From positions 34,389 to 98,388 of the forward strand of contig NZ_RCZH01000023.1 of NCBI RefSeq assembly GCF_006438875.1: a stretch of DNA of 64,000 nt, in the 5' to 3' direction. The DNA is from Flavobacterium pectinovorum (lineage in GTDB: Bacteria; Bacteroidota; Bacteroidia; Flavobacteriales; Flavobacteriaceae). Of this stretch, positions 7,938 to 15,774 are shown piece by piece. Numbering within the stretch: the stretch's first letter is position 1; every line of letters begins with the position of its first letter. A program made the translations under genes and the position numbers. The notes beneath the pieces were generated by a model, which worked only from the letters and a program-made list of their open reading frames with translations, did no database searches and was not told where the DNA came from.

Positions 7938-9308
7938 TTACCATTGAGAAACTTTATAATTTTTCAATAAGACCCCAAATATACTTTTTCCGTTGATTCC
8001 TTGAACTATTGGATCAAAAATTCTACTGGCGCCATCAACAGAATCCAGCGGCGGAATATATCCTTCTTCGAATTGTTTTTTTCGCAGACTTTCTTTTGCG
8101 CCCGTCGAAATCCAGCCTACATCTACGCTTGTCATAAAAATAGAATCAACAGCAAATTCTCGTGCCGAAGTCAGCGTCATCATATTCAAAGCCGCCTTTG
8201 TCATATTGGTATGCGGATGAAAAACGGTTTTATTGGTATAACTAAAAATCCCTTCAGACGAAGTTACATTTACAATAAAACGTTCCTCAAAACCGGAATT
8301 CAGAAACAATGGTTTCAACTCTTTTATTAAAAAATAAGGCGCAATTTGATTGATTAAATTCACCTCAACCAATTCATACATACTGATTTCTTCCAGAGTC
8401 GAATTCCAACTTGTCTTTTCGCGATTATCAACCGGTTGTCCAAAACGGGTAAGCTGTACTTCGGTTTTTTCTCCAGAACTGTATTCTAATGCTTTTACTT
8501 CTTTTGTAACTGCGGTTTGATTGGCAATTAAATTGCTATTGGCTTGAAAACTGATCAATAAATTTTCTTCCTTTTTAATCAAAGGCTGATAATATTCATC
8601 AGTATATTTTATGGTTTGTGCGGCATTGTTGATCAAAATATCCAGGCTTTGGAACTTCGATTTAAAAAAAGAAATAAACTCCGTAATGGCATTTAAATTT
8701 CTAAGATCTAAACCGTAAACAATTAGATTTTCTTTCCAATTTTCAAAATCACTTTCCTGCATGAATTGCTCCAAAGCCAGCGCAGGAAAACGGGTTGTAA
8801 GTACCACATTTGCATTATTTCGCAATAATCTCAGCGCGGTTGCAAAACCAACTTTTACACGGCCTCCGGTTAAAATAACGTTTCGGCCTTTTAAATCCAG
8901 ATTCTGAAAACGTTTTGCATAATTTTCTTCGGCACAATCCGGACAAAGTCTGGTGTAGAAACTATGCGCCAATTTATACGATTGATTGCAGCAATAACAG
9001 TTTTTGGGCAAATTTAATTCGGTAAATTGCTGTTCGTCAGGATTCTCTTTTTCCGAAAACAAAGTCGTTCCGTTTAAAGCATTTGAGACTAATTCGGCAT
9101 TGAGACTTGTTTGAAGATCTTCCTGCTTTTTTGACGTATAACTTACATTACGGATATTCTTTTTTGCGTTCTTGTGAATTTTGGTAATCAAACCGGCAAA
9201 CAAATTATTGTCGGGATTTTCAAATGGATTTTCTTTTAATGCGTTCAGGACTTTTATACAACTTTGCCATTCTTCGTCACTAAAAGTATGTTTTATATCT
9301 TCTTTCAT
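7938..9308 (-). CDS. SDR-family oxidoreductase with N-terminal zinc-ribbon-like motif
   Basis: 456 aa. The first ~130 residues are not part of the oxidoreductase fold and contain a CxxC...CxxC motif (CYCCNQ and CPDC, about residues 102-125) typical of a small zinc-binding module. From about 138 a Rossmann domain begins (LKGRNVILTGGRVKVG), with the NNAA motif of short-chain dehydrogenases (DILINNAAQT) and a Ser/Lys-containing C-terminal region (NVTSSEG; MTKAALNMM). The usual YxxxK is altered. The start codon is one base after the stop of the upstream 229-aa gene, so translation is probably coupled. The substrate is unknown. The downstream neighbours are four tRNA-like genes. Confidence 0.75.
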   Translation of the reverse strand: MKEDIKHTFSDEEWQSCIKVLNALKENPFENPDNNLFAGLITKIHKNAKKNIRNVSYTSKKQEDLQTSLNAELVSNALNGTTLFSEKENPDEQQFTELNLPKNCYCCNQSYKLAHSFYTRLCPDCAEENYAKRFQNLDLKGRNVILTGGRVKVGFATALRLLRNNANVVLTTRFPALALEQFMQESDFENWKENLIVYGLDLRNLNAITEFISFFKSKFQSLDILINNAAQTIKYTDEYYQPLIKKEENLLISFQANSNLIANQTAVTKEVKALEYSSGEKTEVQLTRFGQPVDNREKTSWNSTLEEISMYELVEVNLINQIAPYFLIKELKPLFLNSGFEERFIVNVTSSEGIFSYTNKTVFHPHTNMTKAALNMMTLTSAREFAVDSIFMTSVDVGWISTGAKESLRKKQFEEGYIPPLDSVDGASRIFDPIVQGINGKSIFGVLLKNYKVSQW

Positions 9309-9309
9309 T

Positions 9310-9999
9310 TTATTCTTCTAAAAAATGTTCTAAAAACCCAATGAATTTCTTTCCATCACCAGACCATCTCATTCCTTGTCCGTTTGGTACTCTGATTTCG
9401 TAAACAATCTCATGTTTATAATGATGAAATACATTCCACCATGTTTTATTTAGGATAATATAGTCAATTAATTTCTCTACCGTTTCCTGTTTTTGTTGGG
9501 TATTTCCTTTTATTTCGCCAAAAATACTGTCTTTTTTTCTGCCAACATGTTTTTCCCAAGCTCTCGCCACAATAGTGGTTTCGCTATTAAAAGGCTGAAA
9601 ACAACTCTCTAAAAGAATTTCTTTTGCAGGCGGAATTGCCGTTTCATCACGCACACTTGCCGGAGTCAATCGCTGTCCCAAAATAAGCAAAATAATTCCG
9701 AATGGCGTCTTTTCGAACATATTAATAATTTCCAATTTCAATTGATCTGAATTGCTTTCGAAAGCTTCAAAAACACTTTTAAAATAAGGCAGAAAATCTT
9801 TTTTCGAAATTAAAATCTCTTCTTTAAAAGAAGGTAATCCTGAAATTTCAGACTTTTGATTTTGATAAAAATGAAACAGCTTTTCCGAGAAATCATATAA
9901 ATTTTCATCGGTTAAAAACAAAGCATATTTCTCTTTCCATTCTTTATTTAAGTCTGGAATTGTTGCTTTTATTTCGTTATAAAATTGAGTTGCATTCAT
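9310..9999 (-). CDS. Conserved hypothetical protein (229 aa)
   Basis: Predicted soluble and mostly helical, with no recognised domain. The C-terminal region has a distinctive motif (IRVPNGQGMRWSGDGKKFIG) that looks functionally constrained. It lies between a DUF4239-like membrane protein gene (36 bp upstream) and the SDR gene (1 bp downstream), so the three form an operon. Its role is probably tied to the zinc-ribbon SDR, but I cannot assign a function. Confidence 0.6.
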   Translation of the reverse strand: MNATQFYNEIKATIPDLNKEWKEKYALFLTDENLYDFSEKLFHFYQNQKSEISGLPSFKEEILISKKDFLPYFKSVFEAFESNSDQLKLEIINMFEKTPFGIILLILGQRLTPASVRDETAIPPAKEILLESCFQPFNSETTIVARAWEKHVGRKKDSIFGEIKGNTQQKQETVEKLIDYIILNKTWWNVFHHYKHEIVYEIRVPNGQGMRWSGDGKKFIGFLEHFLEE

Positions 10000-10035
10000 T
10001 GTTTATTGGCTTTTCGATTCTAGTTTTCTGAATAT

Positions 10036-10878
10036 TTAATTCGGTTTTGAAACTAAAAAATCTGAAATCAGTCGTTGTTTGAATCGGTCTATAGGTTTCA
10101 AATCGACATTGGTATCTCCGTTATGAATATCAAAAGGATCGTCTAATCCGCTGATTAATAAATACAAATAGCAAAATATAAAGGTGATCGCAGAAGTTAC
10201 CAAATAATCTGCCGAAGGGCTTTTGAATTTGCTAATCAATAAAAATGACATGACAATAAACAAAATACTTTGAAGCAGAATATATGCGGGTTTGATGAAG
10301 TTGTTTCGCGAAATCGTATAGGCACGCGTAAGCTGTTTTCGCATCGCATTCGTATTTTCCTGTATGCCTTTTATGGCTTCTTTGTCGACGCCTCTTTCGG
10401 CAAAATAATAGGCAATTTCGTTTGATTTCCGAATTAAGGGAAAGATAACGGTAGAATCTTTTCCGCTGGAATAGATCCAATCAATAATGCCATTAGTAAT
10501 GGAAATCATTTCTTCGCGCAAAAAAGTGCTGTTTAATTCTTCCATACACAAATCTGAAGTTCCTGTTCTTGGCGCTCTAAAAGCGAGATAAATCCAATCT
10601 TTGATCGCTTCCAAATTTGAAGCAACTTCTCCCGGGATTTTTTCACTTTCTTTAAAATCGGTCATCGTTGCTGCCAATAATAATCCAAATACAAAAAATG
10701 CTCCGGTGAAAATAATCGTAATATCTGATAATTCAATCAAATCATGAAAATCCTGTCCGTAGAAAGAAAGGTTTTTGAATACAAAATTTTTAATTCCTAA
10801 TACAGCCAATGCAGCAATAAGTGACTTTATGATTATGGTTCTGTGCAGTACGAATTTCATTATTATTTTTTTAGGCAA
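10036..10878 (-). CDS. Membrane protein, DUF4239/bestrophin-like
   Basis: 280 aa (274 if it starts at the ATG at 10860). It has two N-terminal transmembrane segments (about 15-35 and 52-72), a soluble helical middle region, and two C-terminal segments (about 195-215 and 225-243) ending just before a GLDDPFD motif. This topology and the Asp-Pro-Phe motif after the last helix are typical of bestrophin-like DUF4239 proteins, which are suspected anion channels. First gene of the three-gene operon with the 229-aa protein and the SDR. Confidence 0.5.
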   Translation of the reverse strand: MPKKIIMKFVLHRTIIIKSLIAALAVLGIKNFVFKNLSFYGQDFHDLIELSDITIIFTGAFFVFGLLLAATMTDFKESEKIPGEVASNLEAIKDWIYLAFRAPRTGTSDLCMEELNSTFLREEMISITNGIIDWIYSSGKDSTVIFPLIRKSNEIAYYFAERGVDKEAIKGIQENTNAMRKQLTRAYTISRNNFIKPAYILLQSILFIVMSFLLISKFKSPSADYLVTSAITFIFCYLYLLISGLDDPFDIHNGDTNVDLKPIDRFKQRLISDFLVSKPN

Positions 10879-10929
10879 ATTAAATAAATATTTATATCTC
10901 CCGTTCTATCCTGATATAAATCTGTTTGT

Positions 10930-11300
10930 TTTTTTGCCACGAAGGCGCTAAGACGCAAAGTTTTTTTTGCCACTAAGGCGGTAAGACACAAAGTTTTTTA
11001 TTCTCTTGGTGTGGTTTTAATCGCGCAAAGACGCAGAGTCGCAAAGTTTTTTTTTTGCCACGAAGGCGCTAAGACACAAAGTTTTTTTTTATTCTCTTGG
11101 TCTGGTTTTAATCTCGCAAAGACGCGGAGTCGCAAAGTTTTTTTTTGCCACGAAGGCACCAAGACGCAAAGTTTTTTTATTCTCTTGGTATGGTTTTAAT
11201 CTCGCAAAGACGCGGAGTCGCAAAGTTTTTTTGTTTTTATCCTTTGTTCCTCTGCACCTTTGCCACTTTGAACCTTTGAACCTTTGAACCTTTGCCACTT
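10930..11300. repeat. Cluster of interspersed repeats
   Basis: At least seven tandem or near-tandem copies of two related sequences, GCCACGAAGGCGCTAAGACG with a trailing CAAAG and T-run, and CGCAAAGACGCGGAGTCG. They are interleaved with TTCTCTTGGTNTGGTTTTAA and, at the right end, runs of CCTTTGAACC. There is no gene. Small ORFs in this area are repeat artefacts. This is the densest copy of a family scattered over the window. Confidence 0.8.
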
Positions 11301-11305
11301 TGAAC

Positions 11306-12106
11306 CTAGATATTAAAAAAGTTTTTCGCATTCTTCGTTGTTTCTTCCGCAACTTTAATTCCTGAAACTCCTTTGAACTGTGCAATTGTTGCTGCAACAA
11401 AAGGCAGAAAAGCAGGTTCGCAACGGCGTTCGTGGTATTTCTTTAAAAGACTGTTCGGAACATTTTTTGGGAGCATAAAAGGTGCATCGGTTTCGATCAT
11501 CATTCGGTCAAGCGGAATGTATTGTATCACTTCTTTTAAATGCTCAAAACGTTTGCTGTCGGATATTGCTCCTGTAAAACCAAGATAAAATCCGTTATCA
11601 AGATAAGTTTTGGCTTCTTGTAAATTTCCTGTAAAACAATGCACAACGGCTTTTGGCAATTGTGGCAAATAGTCTTTTGTAATGTCCATAAACTTTGTAA
11701 AAGCGGCTCTTTCGTGCAAAAACAAAGGTTTCTGAACTTCGATTGCCAATTCTAATTGGGCTTTGTAACAGGTTTCCTGAATATTTCTGGGCGAAAAGTC
11801 CCGATCAAAATCGAGTCCGCACTCGCCTACTGAAACTACTTGTTTCTGTTTTAATAAATTTCTCAGTTTCGGAATACTCTGCGCATCAAAACTCTTCGCA
11901 TCATGCGGATGAATTCCTGCTGTTGCGTATAATATTCCGGGATATTCTTTTGCTATTCGCGAAGATTCTTCACTGTTTCTTACGCTTGTTCCGGTTAGTA
12001 TCATTTGCGATACATCGGCATCTAATGCGTTTTGTACGACATCGTCTATGTCGTTTTGGAATTGTTTATTGGTTAAATTAATTCCCATATCTATGTATGT
12101 ATTCAT
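11306..12106 (-). CDS. tatD: TatD-family metal-dependent nuclease
   Basis: 266 aa, a normal length for TatD. The metallo-hydrolase pattern is visible: DMGINL near the N-terminus, GIHPHDA (two His), VGECGLDFDRD (Glu and Asp), FLHERAA, VVHCFTG and MMIETDAPF. Family knowledge: a TIM-barrel hydrolase acting as a 3'-5' exonuclease on DNA or RNA. It sits upstream of repeat-rich DNA and downstream of the RNA kinase/ligase operon on the same strand. It is not part of that operon, since a 190-bp repeat separates them. Confidence 0.9.
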   Translation of the reverse strand: MNTYIDMGINLTNKQFQNDIDDVVQNALDADVSQMILTGTSVRNSEESSRIAKEYPGILYATAGIHPHDAKSFDAQSIPKLRNLLKQKQVVSVGECGLDFDRDFSPRNIQETCYKAQLELAIEVQKPLFLHERAAFTKFMDITKDYLPQLPKAVVHCFTGNLQEAKTYLDNGFYLGFTGAISDSKRFEHLKEVIQYIPLDRMMIETDAPFMLPKNVPNSLLKKYHERRCEPAFLPFVAATIAQFKGVSGIKVAEETTKNAKNFFNI

Positions 12107-12126
12107 TTTTTTTATTTTTTAAGATT

Positions 12127-12262
12127 TGGTAGAAGAAAGATGCAAGAGGCAAGACTTAATCTTAAAACCTAGTTTATTTCATCTTGCTTCTTTATTCCCA
12201 TCCTTTTCAACCTAACTTCTTTCATAAACACTCTTCATCTTGCTTCTTGTTTCTTGCATCGT
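12127..12262. repeat. Inverted-repeat element (GAAGAAAGATGCAAGAGG family)
   Basis: The left end AGAAAGATGCAAGAGGCAAG is complementary to the right-hand TCTTGCTTCTTGTTTCTTGC, with an internal second copy of CATCTTGCTTCTT. The same family occurs at 24099-24176 and flanks the IVS-type ORF at 25.5 kb. Confidence 0.6.
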
Positions 12263-12297
12263 TTTCATCTTTGTCCCTCTGCACCTTTGAACCTCTT

Positions 12298-13170
12298 CTA
12301 GAAATCTCCATAGTAAACCTGGAAGCAAGGTAATTTCAAATCATTTCTCCAAGTATCAACTACTTGATTTCTGTCGTCTAAGACAAATTCTACAAAGTAT
12401 TTATCTTTGATGGATTCGTTGTAGATTTCGGTTTTTATGACGGAATCTTTTCGGCTGTCTTTGGTTTTTCTCATGATTAAGGCATCGTATTCGATTTCAT
12501 GTTTTTCAAGAAAACGCAACGTTGGTTCTTTGTACCGGTCTTCTCTTCCTGAAACCAGTAATATTTCATAACCCAATTTCTTGTAATTTCTCAAAACATT
12601 CGCCACCGGATTATTGATTTCGTCTTCGTCACATTTGCTCGCATCAAAAGGATTTCGTCCGTTCATTAATGCCAGTGTTCCGTCAAGATCGCAAATTATG
12701 GCTTTTGGCAAATCAGGGTTTTGATCGCAGTATTCCGGAGAACCTTTAAAGAATTGTCGGTGCATTTTTTTGATCACTTTTTCTCCAACAGGTTTCTCTC
12801 TCAACGCATCTCTTTCGATACAAACCGCAACATCTGTATTGACTTCCAGAACCTCAACTTCTACCTTTTCATTGAATTTTGTGTTGTATTCCTGAACCAA
12901 TTGTGAAACACGTTTAAAATTAGTATCCGATAAATTGGTATCATCAATCACAATGCTTTTTCCTTCTTCCAAAGCTTTTACGATTAATAAATCACGTACT
13001 TTTTTAACGAATTTCTCATTGCTTTGTGTCGTGTTTCCGTTGTCAAACATCGCACGTAAATCGTCTCTGTTGATTCTTTTATAAGTTTCAGGATTATCTG
13101 CAATTATCTTTTTTGCCAAAGTAGATTTCCCACTTCCCGGTAATCCTTTCATTAAAATTACTTTTCTCAT
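12298..13170 (-). CDS. T4-type polynucleotide kinase-phosphatase
   Basis: From the ATG at 13170 the product is 290 aa, close to T4 Pnkp (301 aa), with the same domain order. An N-terminal kinase has the P-loop GLPGSGKST (9-17), then NRDD and DDTN. A C-terminal HAD phosphatase has CDLDGTLALMNGR (Asp161/Asp163), VSGRED and LDDRNQVV, and ends CFQVYYGDF much as T4 Pnkp does. Family knowledge: it phosphorylates 5'-OH ends and removes 2',3'-cyclic or 3'-phosphates, preparing cleaved RNA for ligation. I prefer the ATG one base after the ligase stop over an upstream one at 13203. It forms a coupled operon with the RNA ligase. Confidence 0.92.
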   Translation of the reverse strand: MRKVILMKGLPGSGKSTLAKKIIADNPETYKRINRDDLRAMFDNGNTTQSNEKFVKKVRDLLIVKALEEGKSIVIDDTNLSDTNFKRVSQLVQEYNTKFNEKVEVEVLEVNTDVAVCIERDALREKPVGEKVIKKMHRQFFKGSPEYCDQNPDLPKAIICDLDGTLALMNGRNPFDASKCDEDEINNPVANVLRNYKKLGYEILLVSGREDRYKEPTLRFLEKHEIEYDALIMRKTKDSRKDSVIKTEIYNESIKDKYFVEFVLDDRNQVVDTWRNDLKLPCFQVYYGDF

Positions 13171-13171
13171 T

Positions 13172-14188
13172 TTATTCTTCTTCTCTATTAAACGGTTTTT
13201 CAAATGTTGGCCGAATCATTTTCCATATAATCACCGAATAATCTTTGTTATTCAGCATGGCAAATAATACGCCCGAATGTTGACAAGTCAGGAAATACAA
13301 AGCGGTTTCTTTGACCGTTTCAAATACTTTGAAATCCTTTTCGGCCTGATCTTTTATTACCGCATATTTCGTTTCTAAATCTTTTTTAGTTTCTTTTACC
13401 CAATAAAAAAACTCGTCCGGAACTCGTTCCAGAATTTCTTCCATTGGCTGATTGGTTTTCAAATATTCCCAGATATTCAAGTTAGAAACCTGAGTAATAA
13501 TTCGGTGTAAACGAAGATACTCTTCAAATTTAATTTTTACCCTGAAATTGTTTGAATATTTAATGATAAAACCTTCTTTGTCCGCAATATCCATTTCTTT
13601 TAAAACCAAAAGATCTTTGATTCCGTTATACTTCTCAACCACAGGAAAACCAAGATCTTCAAGGTCAAATTCTTCTCCGGATTGTGTATCAATAATTGCC
13701 AGCAAAACCAATTCTTCTGAAGCTCCGTAATCTAAAACAACTCGGTTTTCAGGATAAATAATTTCGAACATATACGTTTTGTTTTTATCCAAAAGTTCCC
13801 ATGTCGTTTTGTATTTTCCGTGTAACATTTCATTTGCTTTATCCGACTGAACGCTCGAAAAAGAACCTCGGCTTGCGATAAAAGGAACATCGTTTATCCA
13901 ATATAAAATTCCCAATGAACCGTCCATTTTATCATAAACTTCAAAAGCTGTATTAGGAAGAACCTGATTTTCGATTTCGCCCAAATTGAAAAACTTAGGA
14001 AAAGGTCTTGCGATTACATTTCCGTTTTTGTCCAAAATTAAACCTCTGCAAGCCAAGGTTACATCATTCCAGATTCTCTCAAATTGTGCGCTTTGGGTAT
14101 AATTGTATATGTATAAATCATGTTGTGGATGTTTATTTACCCTTACATAATTTTTGGAAATCATCTCTTTTAAAAGTGCTGTATTCAT
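13172..14188 (-). CDS. T4 Rnl1-type RNA ligase
   Basis: 338 aa. Nucleotidyltransferase motif I is KMDGS with Lys87 as the predicted AMP acceptor. It is preceded by CRGLILD and followed by GILYW, the motif III-like MFEIIYPENRVVLDYG, motif IV EGFIIKY and motif V KIKFEEY. Family knowledge: these ATP-dependent ligases seal 5'-phosphate to 3'-OH RNA ends, as T4 Rnl1 does for cleaved tRNA anticodon loops. First gene of a two-gene operon with the kinase-phosphatase, led by a promoter that carries the locus palindrome (14207-14243). Together they form a complete healing-and-sealing pair. Confidence 0.92.
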   Translation of the reverse strand: MNTALLKEMISKNYVRVNKHPQHDLYIYNYTQSAQFERIWNDVTLACRGLILDKNGNVIARPFPKFFNLGEIENQVLPNTAFEVYDKMDGSLGILYWINDVPFIASRGSFSSVQSDKANEMLHGKYKTTWELLDKNKTYMFEIIYPENRVVLDYGASEELVLLAIIDTQSGEEFDLEDLGFPVVEKYNGIKDLLVLKEMDIADKEGFIIKYSNNFRVKIKFEEYLRLHRIITQVSNLNIWEYLKTNQPMEEILERVPDEFFYWVKETKKDLETKYAVIKDQAEKDFKVFETVKETALYFLTCQHSGVLFAMLNNKDYSVIIWKMIRPTFEKPFNREEE

Positions 14189-14206
14189 AAGTTCTAATCT
14201 TTAAAC

Positions 14207-14243
14207 AAAGATTCAAAAGTTACTGCGCAGTTATCTTGCGTAG
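14207..14243 (-). promoter_or_regulatory. Locus-specific promoter/operator, copy 1 (RNA ligase-Pnkp operon)
   Basis: Minus strand: TACGCA-N7-TGCGCA (14243-14225), then 13 bases, then CTTTG within AATCTTTG (14211-14207). The -7 box lies about 20 bp before the ligase ATG. Four other promoters in this locus share the same layout. The palindrome covers where a -33 element would be, so a dedicated regulator or sigma factor is likely. Confidence 0.8.
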
Positions 14244-14552
14244 AAGCTGAAAAGTAAGTTTTATTTTGATATATATTATTTCGCGCGAAGACGCTAAGGC
14301 ACAAAGTTTAACCGCAATATTGTCATCTCGATCCCGAGGCTTCGGGAGAGAAATCCTCGTAAGTGACTCGACAAAGATTAGTCAGCACATTTTGTGTCAT
14401 TTCAATTTCTATGATAATACCAATTTTTTTTAGGAGCTAATCCCGCTATCCGTTACAATCTTTTGTGGCTCCCGAAGCCTCGGGACCGCCACAAAAGGAT
14501 TTTCTCCCGAAGCTTCGGGACTATCGGGGCTAGGGCAATCATTTTCATAATA
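14244..14552. repeat. Repeat-rich intergenic region with a MITE-like hairpin
   Basis: No gene. It contains one GCGAAGACGCTAAGGCAC-type repeat, a partial GTCATCTCGATCCCGAGG palindrome, and from 14432 to 14552 an element beginning AGGAGCTAATCCCGCTATCC and ending GGCTAGGGCAATCATTTTCA. Between these ends, CTTTTGTGG and CCACAAAAG can pair, as can CTCCCGAAGC and GCTTCGGGA. A related element with a perfect stem is at 58.03-58.13 kb. Confidence 0.6.
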
Positions 14553-14569
14553 ATATTTTCGTCTAATTT

Positions 14570-14912
14570 GTCATTTCGAGGAACGAGACCCGAGCGATAG
14601 CGAACAGACGAAGTAAATCACATAAAGTAGCTCGACAAAGATTGGCGATTACGGGAACGGAGTTTCTTGTGTGATTTCTCCCTCTGGTCGAAATGACAAG
14701 ATGGGGTGTAGCCAATAGTTTATGCATAAAATTGGCCAGCGCATTTTTGCCATTTCGAGGCACGAGAAATCCTCGTAAGTGACTCGACAAAGATTAGTCA
14801 GCACATTTTGTGTCATTTCGAGGAACGAGAAATCACATAAAGTAGCTCGACAAAGATTGGCGATTACGGGAACGGAGTTTCTTGTGTGATTTCTCCCTTT
14901 GGTCGAAATGAC
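14570..14912. repeat. Two copies of the ~100-bp palindromic repeat
   Basis: 14570-14697 and 14812-14912 both run from GTCATTTCGAGGAACGAG to GGTCGAAATGAC and share CACATAAAGTAGCTCGACAA and GCGATTACGGGAACGGAG. A third partial copy lies between them (from 14751). They separate the nucleotidyltransferase gene from the ligase promoter. ORFs across this area are repeat artefacts. Confidence 0.75.
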
Positions 14913-14932
14913 AAACACAACGATTAAACCAA

Positions 14933-15400
14933 TTAAAATTTCTCATTTAACATGTCAATACATTCCTCTTTACAAGTCAAAAAACCATTTGCCGATTTAA
15001 ATTCTCCAAAATCATGAAGCAGTTTCAGCCAATGCTTGATATATTTCTGTAAAATCATTTTATCTTCTGCCGTAATTGTTTTTCTATATATAAATCCATC
15101 CAAATCATTGAAATGGTTTACGAAGTTCTTCTTGGTATATATTTCAATATCGTTTTCGATAAGTGCGATATTTTGTCCGACATAAAAGGCTATAATTTTC
15201 CAAATATCTTCATCTTTCGTATTCTTCTGATGAAATTCTGAAAGCGAAAAAAAATCTATTTTGTCCAGTACTTCCAATTTCAAATTAAAATCATGTATTC
15301 CTTTTAAAATTGGTCGAATCTGAGTTCTATATTCTGTTCGCGTTAACATCGTCAAAACGGTTCGAACGGCTTTGTAAATAGCCAGTGTTTTGTTTCTGAT
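14933..15400 (-). CDS. C-terminal half of the split nucleotidyltransferase-like gene
   Basis: The frame is open directly after the TAA at 15401-15403 and in the same reading frame as the upstream 100-aa ORF. It first encodes 15 codons (IRNKTLAIYKAVRTV), then continues from a possible TTG start at 15355 for 140 aa (LTRTEYRTQIRPILKGIHDF...). The sequence is helical and well formed on both sides of the stop, so the two parts look like one ancestral protein of about 256 aa. Possibilities are a nonsense mutation, stop-codon readthrough, or re-initiation giving a two-piece protein. No catalytic motif is visible in this half. It probably acts as a helical substrate-binding domain. Confidence 0.6.
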   Translation of the reverse strand: MRNKTLAIYKAVRTVLTMLTRTEYRTQIRPILKGIHDFNLKLEVLDKIDFFSLSEFHQKNTKDEDIWKIIAFYVGQNIALIENDIEIYTKKNFVNHFNDLDGFIYRKTITAEDKMILQKYIKHWLKLLHDFGEFKSANGFLTCKEECIDMLNEKF

Positions 15401-15703
15401 TTATTTTTTGGTGACTAATAATTCATATTCCTGTTGATGTAAAGGATACGTTTCAAGTAATGCATTATTGAGGGAATCAATCCAGGATTTGGTAAAAATT
15501 GTATCCGAGATTTTCCCGTTTTCGATTACTGCCAATGTTGCATTCCAATTCAGATTGTATTCTTTCAAAAGAAAAAAAACCTTGTTTTTTCGGTCTTCCT
15601 GTGTTTCCGGCATATCTTCTTTTGGAACTATAATAATAACATCCTGATCCGTAGAATCATCAGAACCATAAATATAATACGGATAAGGAAAAGCATTTTT
15701 CAT
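15401..15703 (-). CDS. Nucleotidyltransferase-like protein, N-terminal half (100 aa)
   Basis: It contains the hallmark of the DNA polymerase beta-type nucleotidyltransferase fold, GSDDSTDQDVIIIV, where Gly13-Ser14 and Asp19/Asp21 would bind nucleotide and metal. The third catalytic carboxylate is not clear. It ends at a TAA that is in frame with a long continuing ORF (see 14933-15400). Family knowledge: such enzymes add nucleotides to RNA ends or to proteins. Given the adjacent Ro60, RNA ligase and Pnkp genes, a role in RNA end modification is an inference. It has its own copy of the locus promoter. Confidence 0.65.
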   Translation of the reverse strand: MKNAFPYPYYIYGSDDSTDQDVIIIVPKEDMPETQEDRKNKVFFLLKEYNLNWNATLAVIENGKISDTIFTKSWIDSLNNALLETYPLHQQEYELLVTKK

Positions 15704-15728
15704 TTGTGATTGTATTAATTTGATGATA

Positions 15729-15773
15729 CAAATATTAAAAAAAGCTGCGCAGTTATTTTGCGCAGCTTTTATA
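15729..15773 (-). promoter_or_regulatory. Locus promoter/operator, copy 2, doubling as terminator of the tRNA-like array
   Basis: TGCGCA-N7-TGCGCA at 15764-15746 is followed, one base closer than in the other copies, by AATATTTG. The arms are extended here to AAAAGCTGCGCA/TGCGCAGCTTTT with a T-run after the hairpin on the minus strand. The sequence therefore also looks like an intrinsic terminator for the upstream array, and it drives the nucleotidyltransferase gene. Confidence 0.7.
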
Positions 15774-15774
15774 A

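Noticed and set aside
10930..11400. ORFs of 62 and 103 codons in the repeat cluster
   Set aside because: They are made of repeat units or overlap the 3' end of tatD in another frame.
14563..14918. Two minus-strand ORFs of 75 and 89 codons
   Set aside because: They lie wholly within palindromic repeats and share the same peptide words, so they are artefacts.
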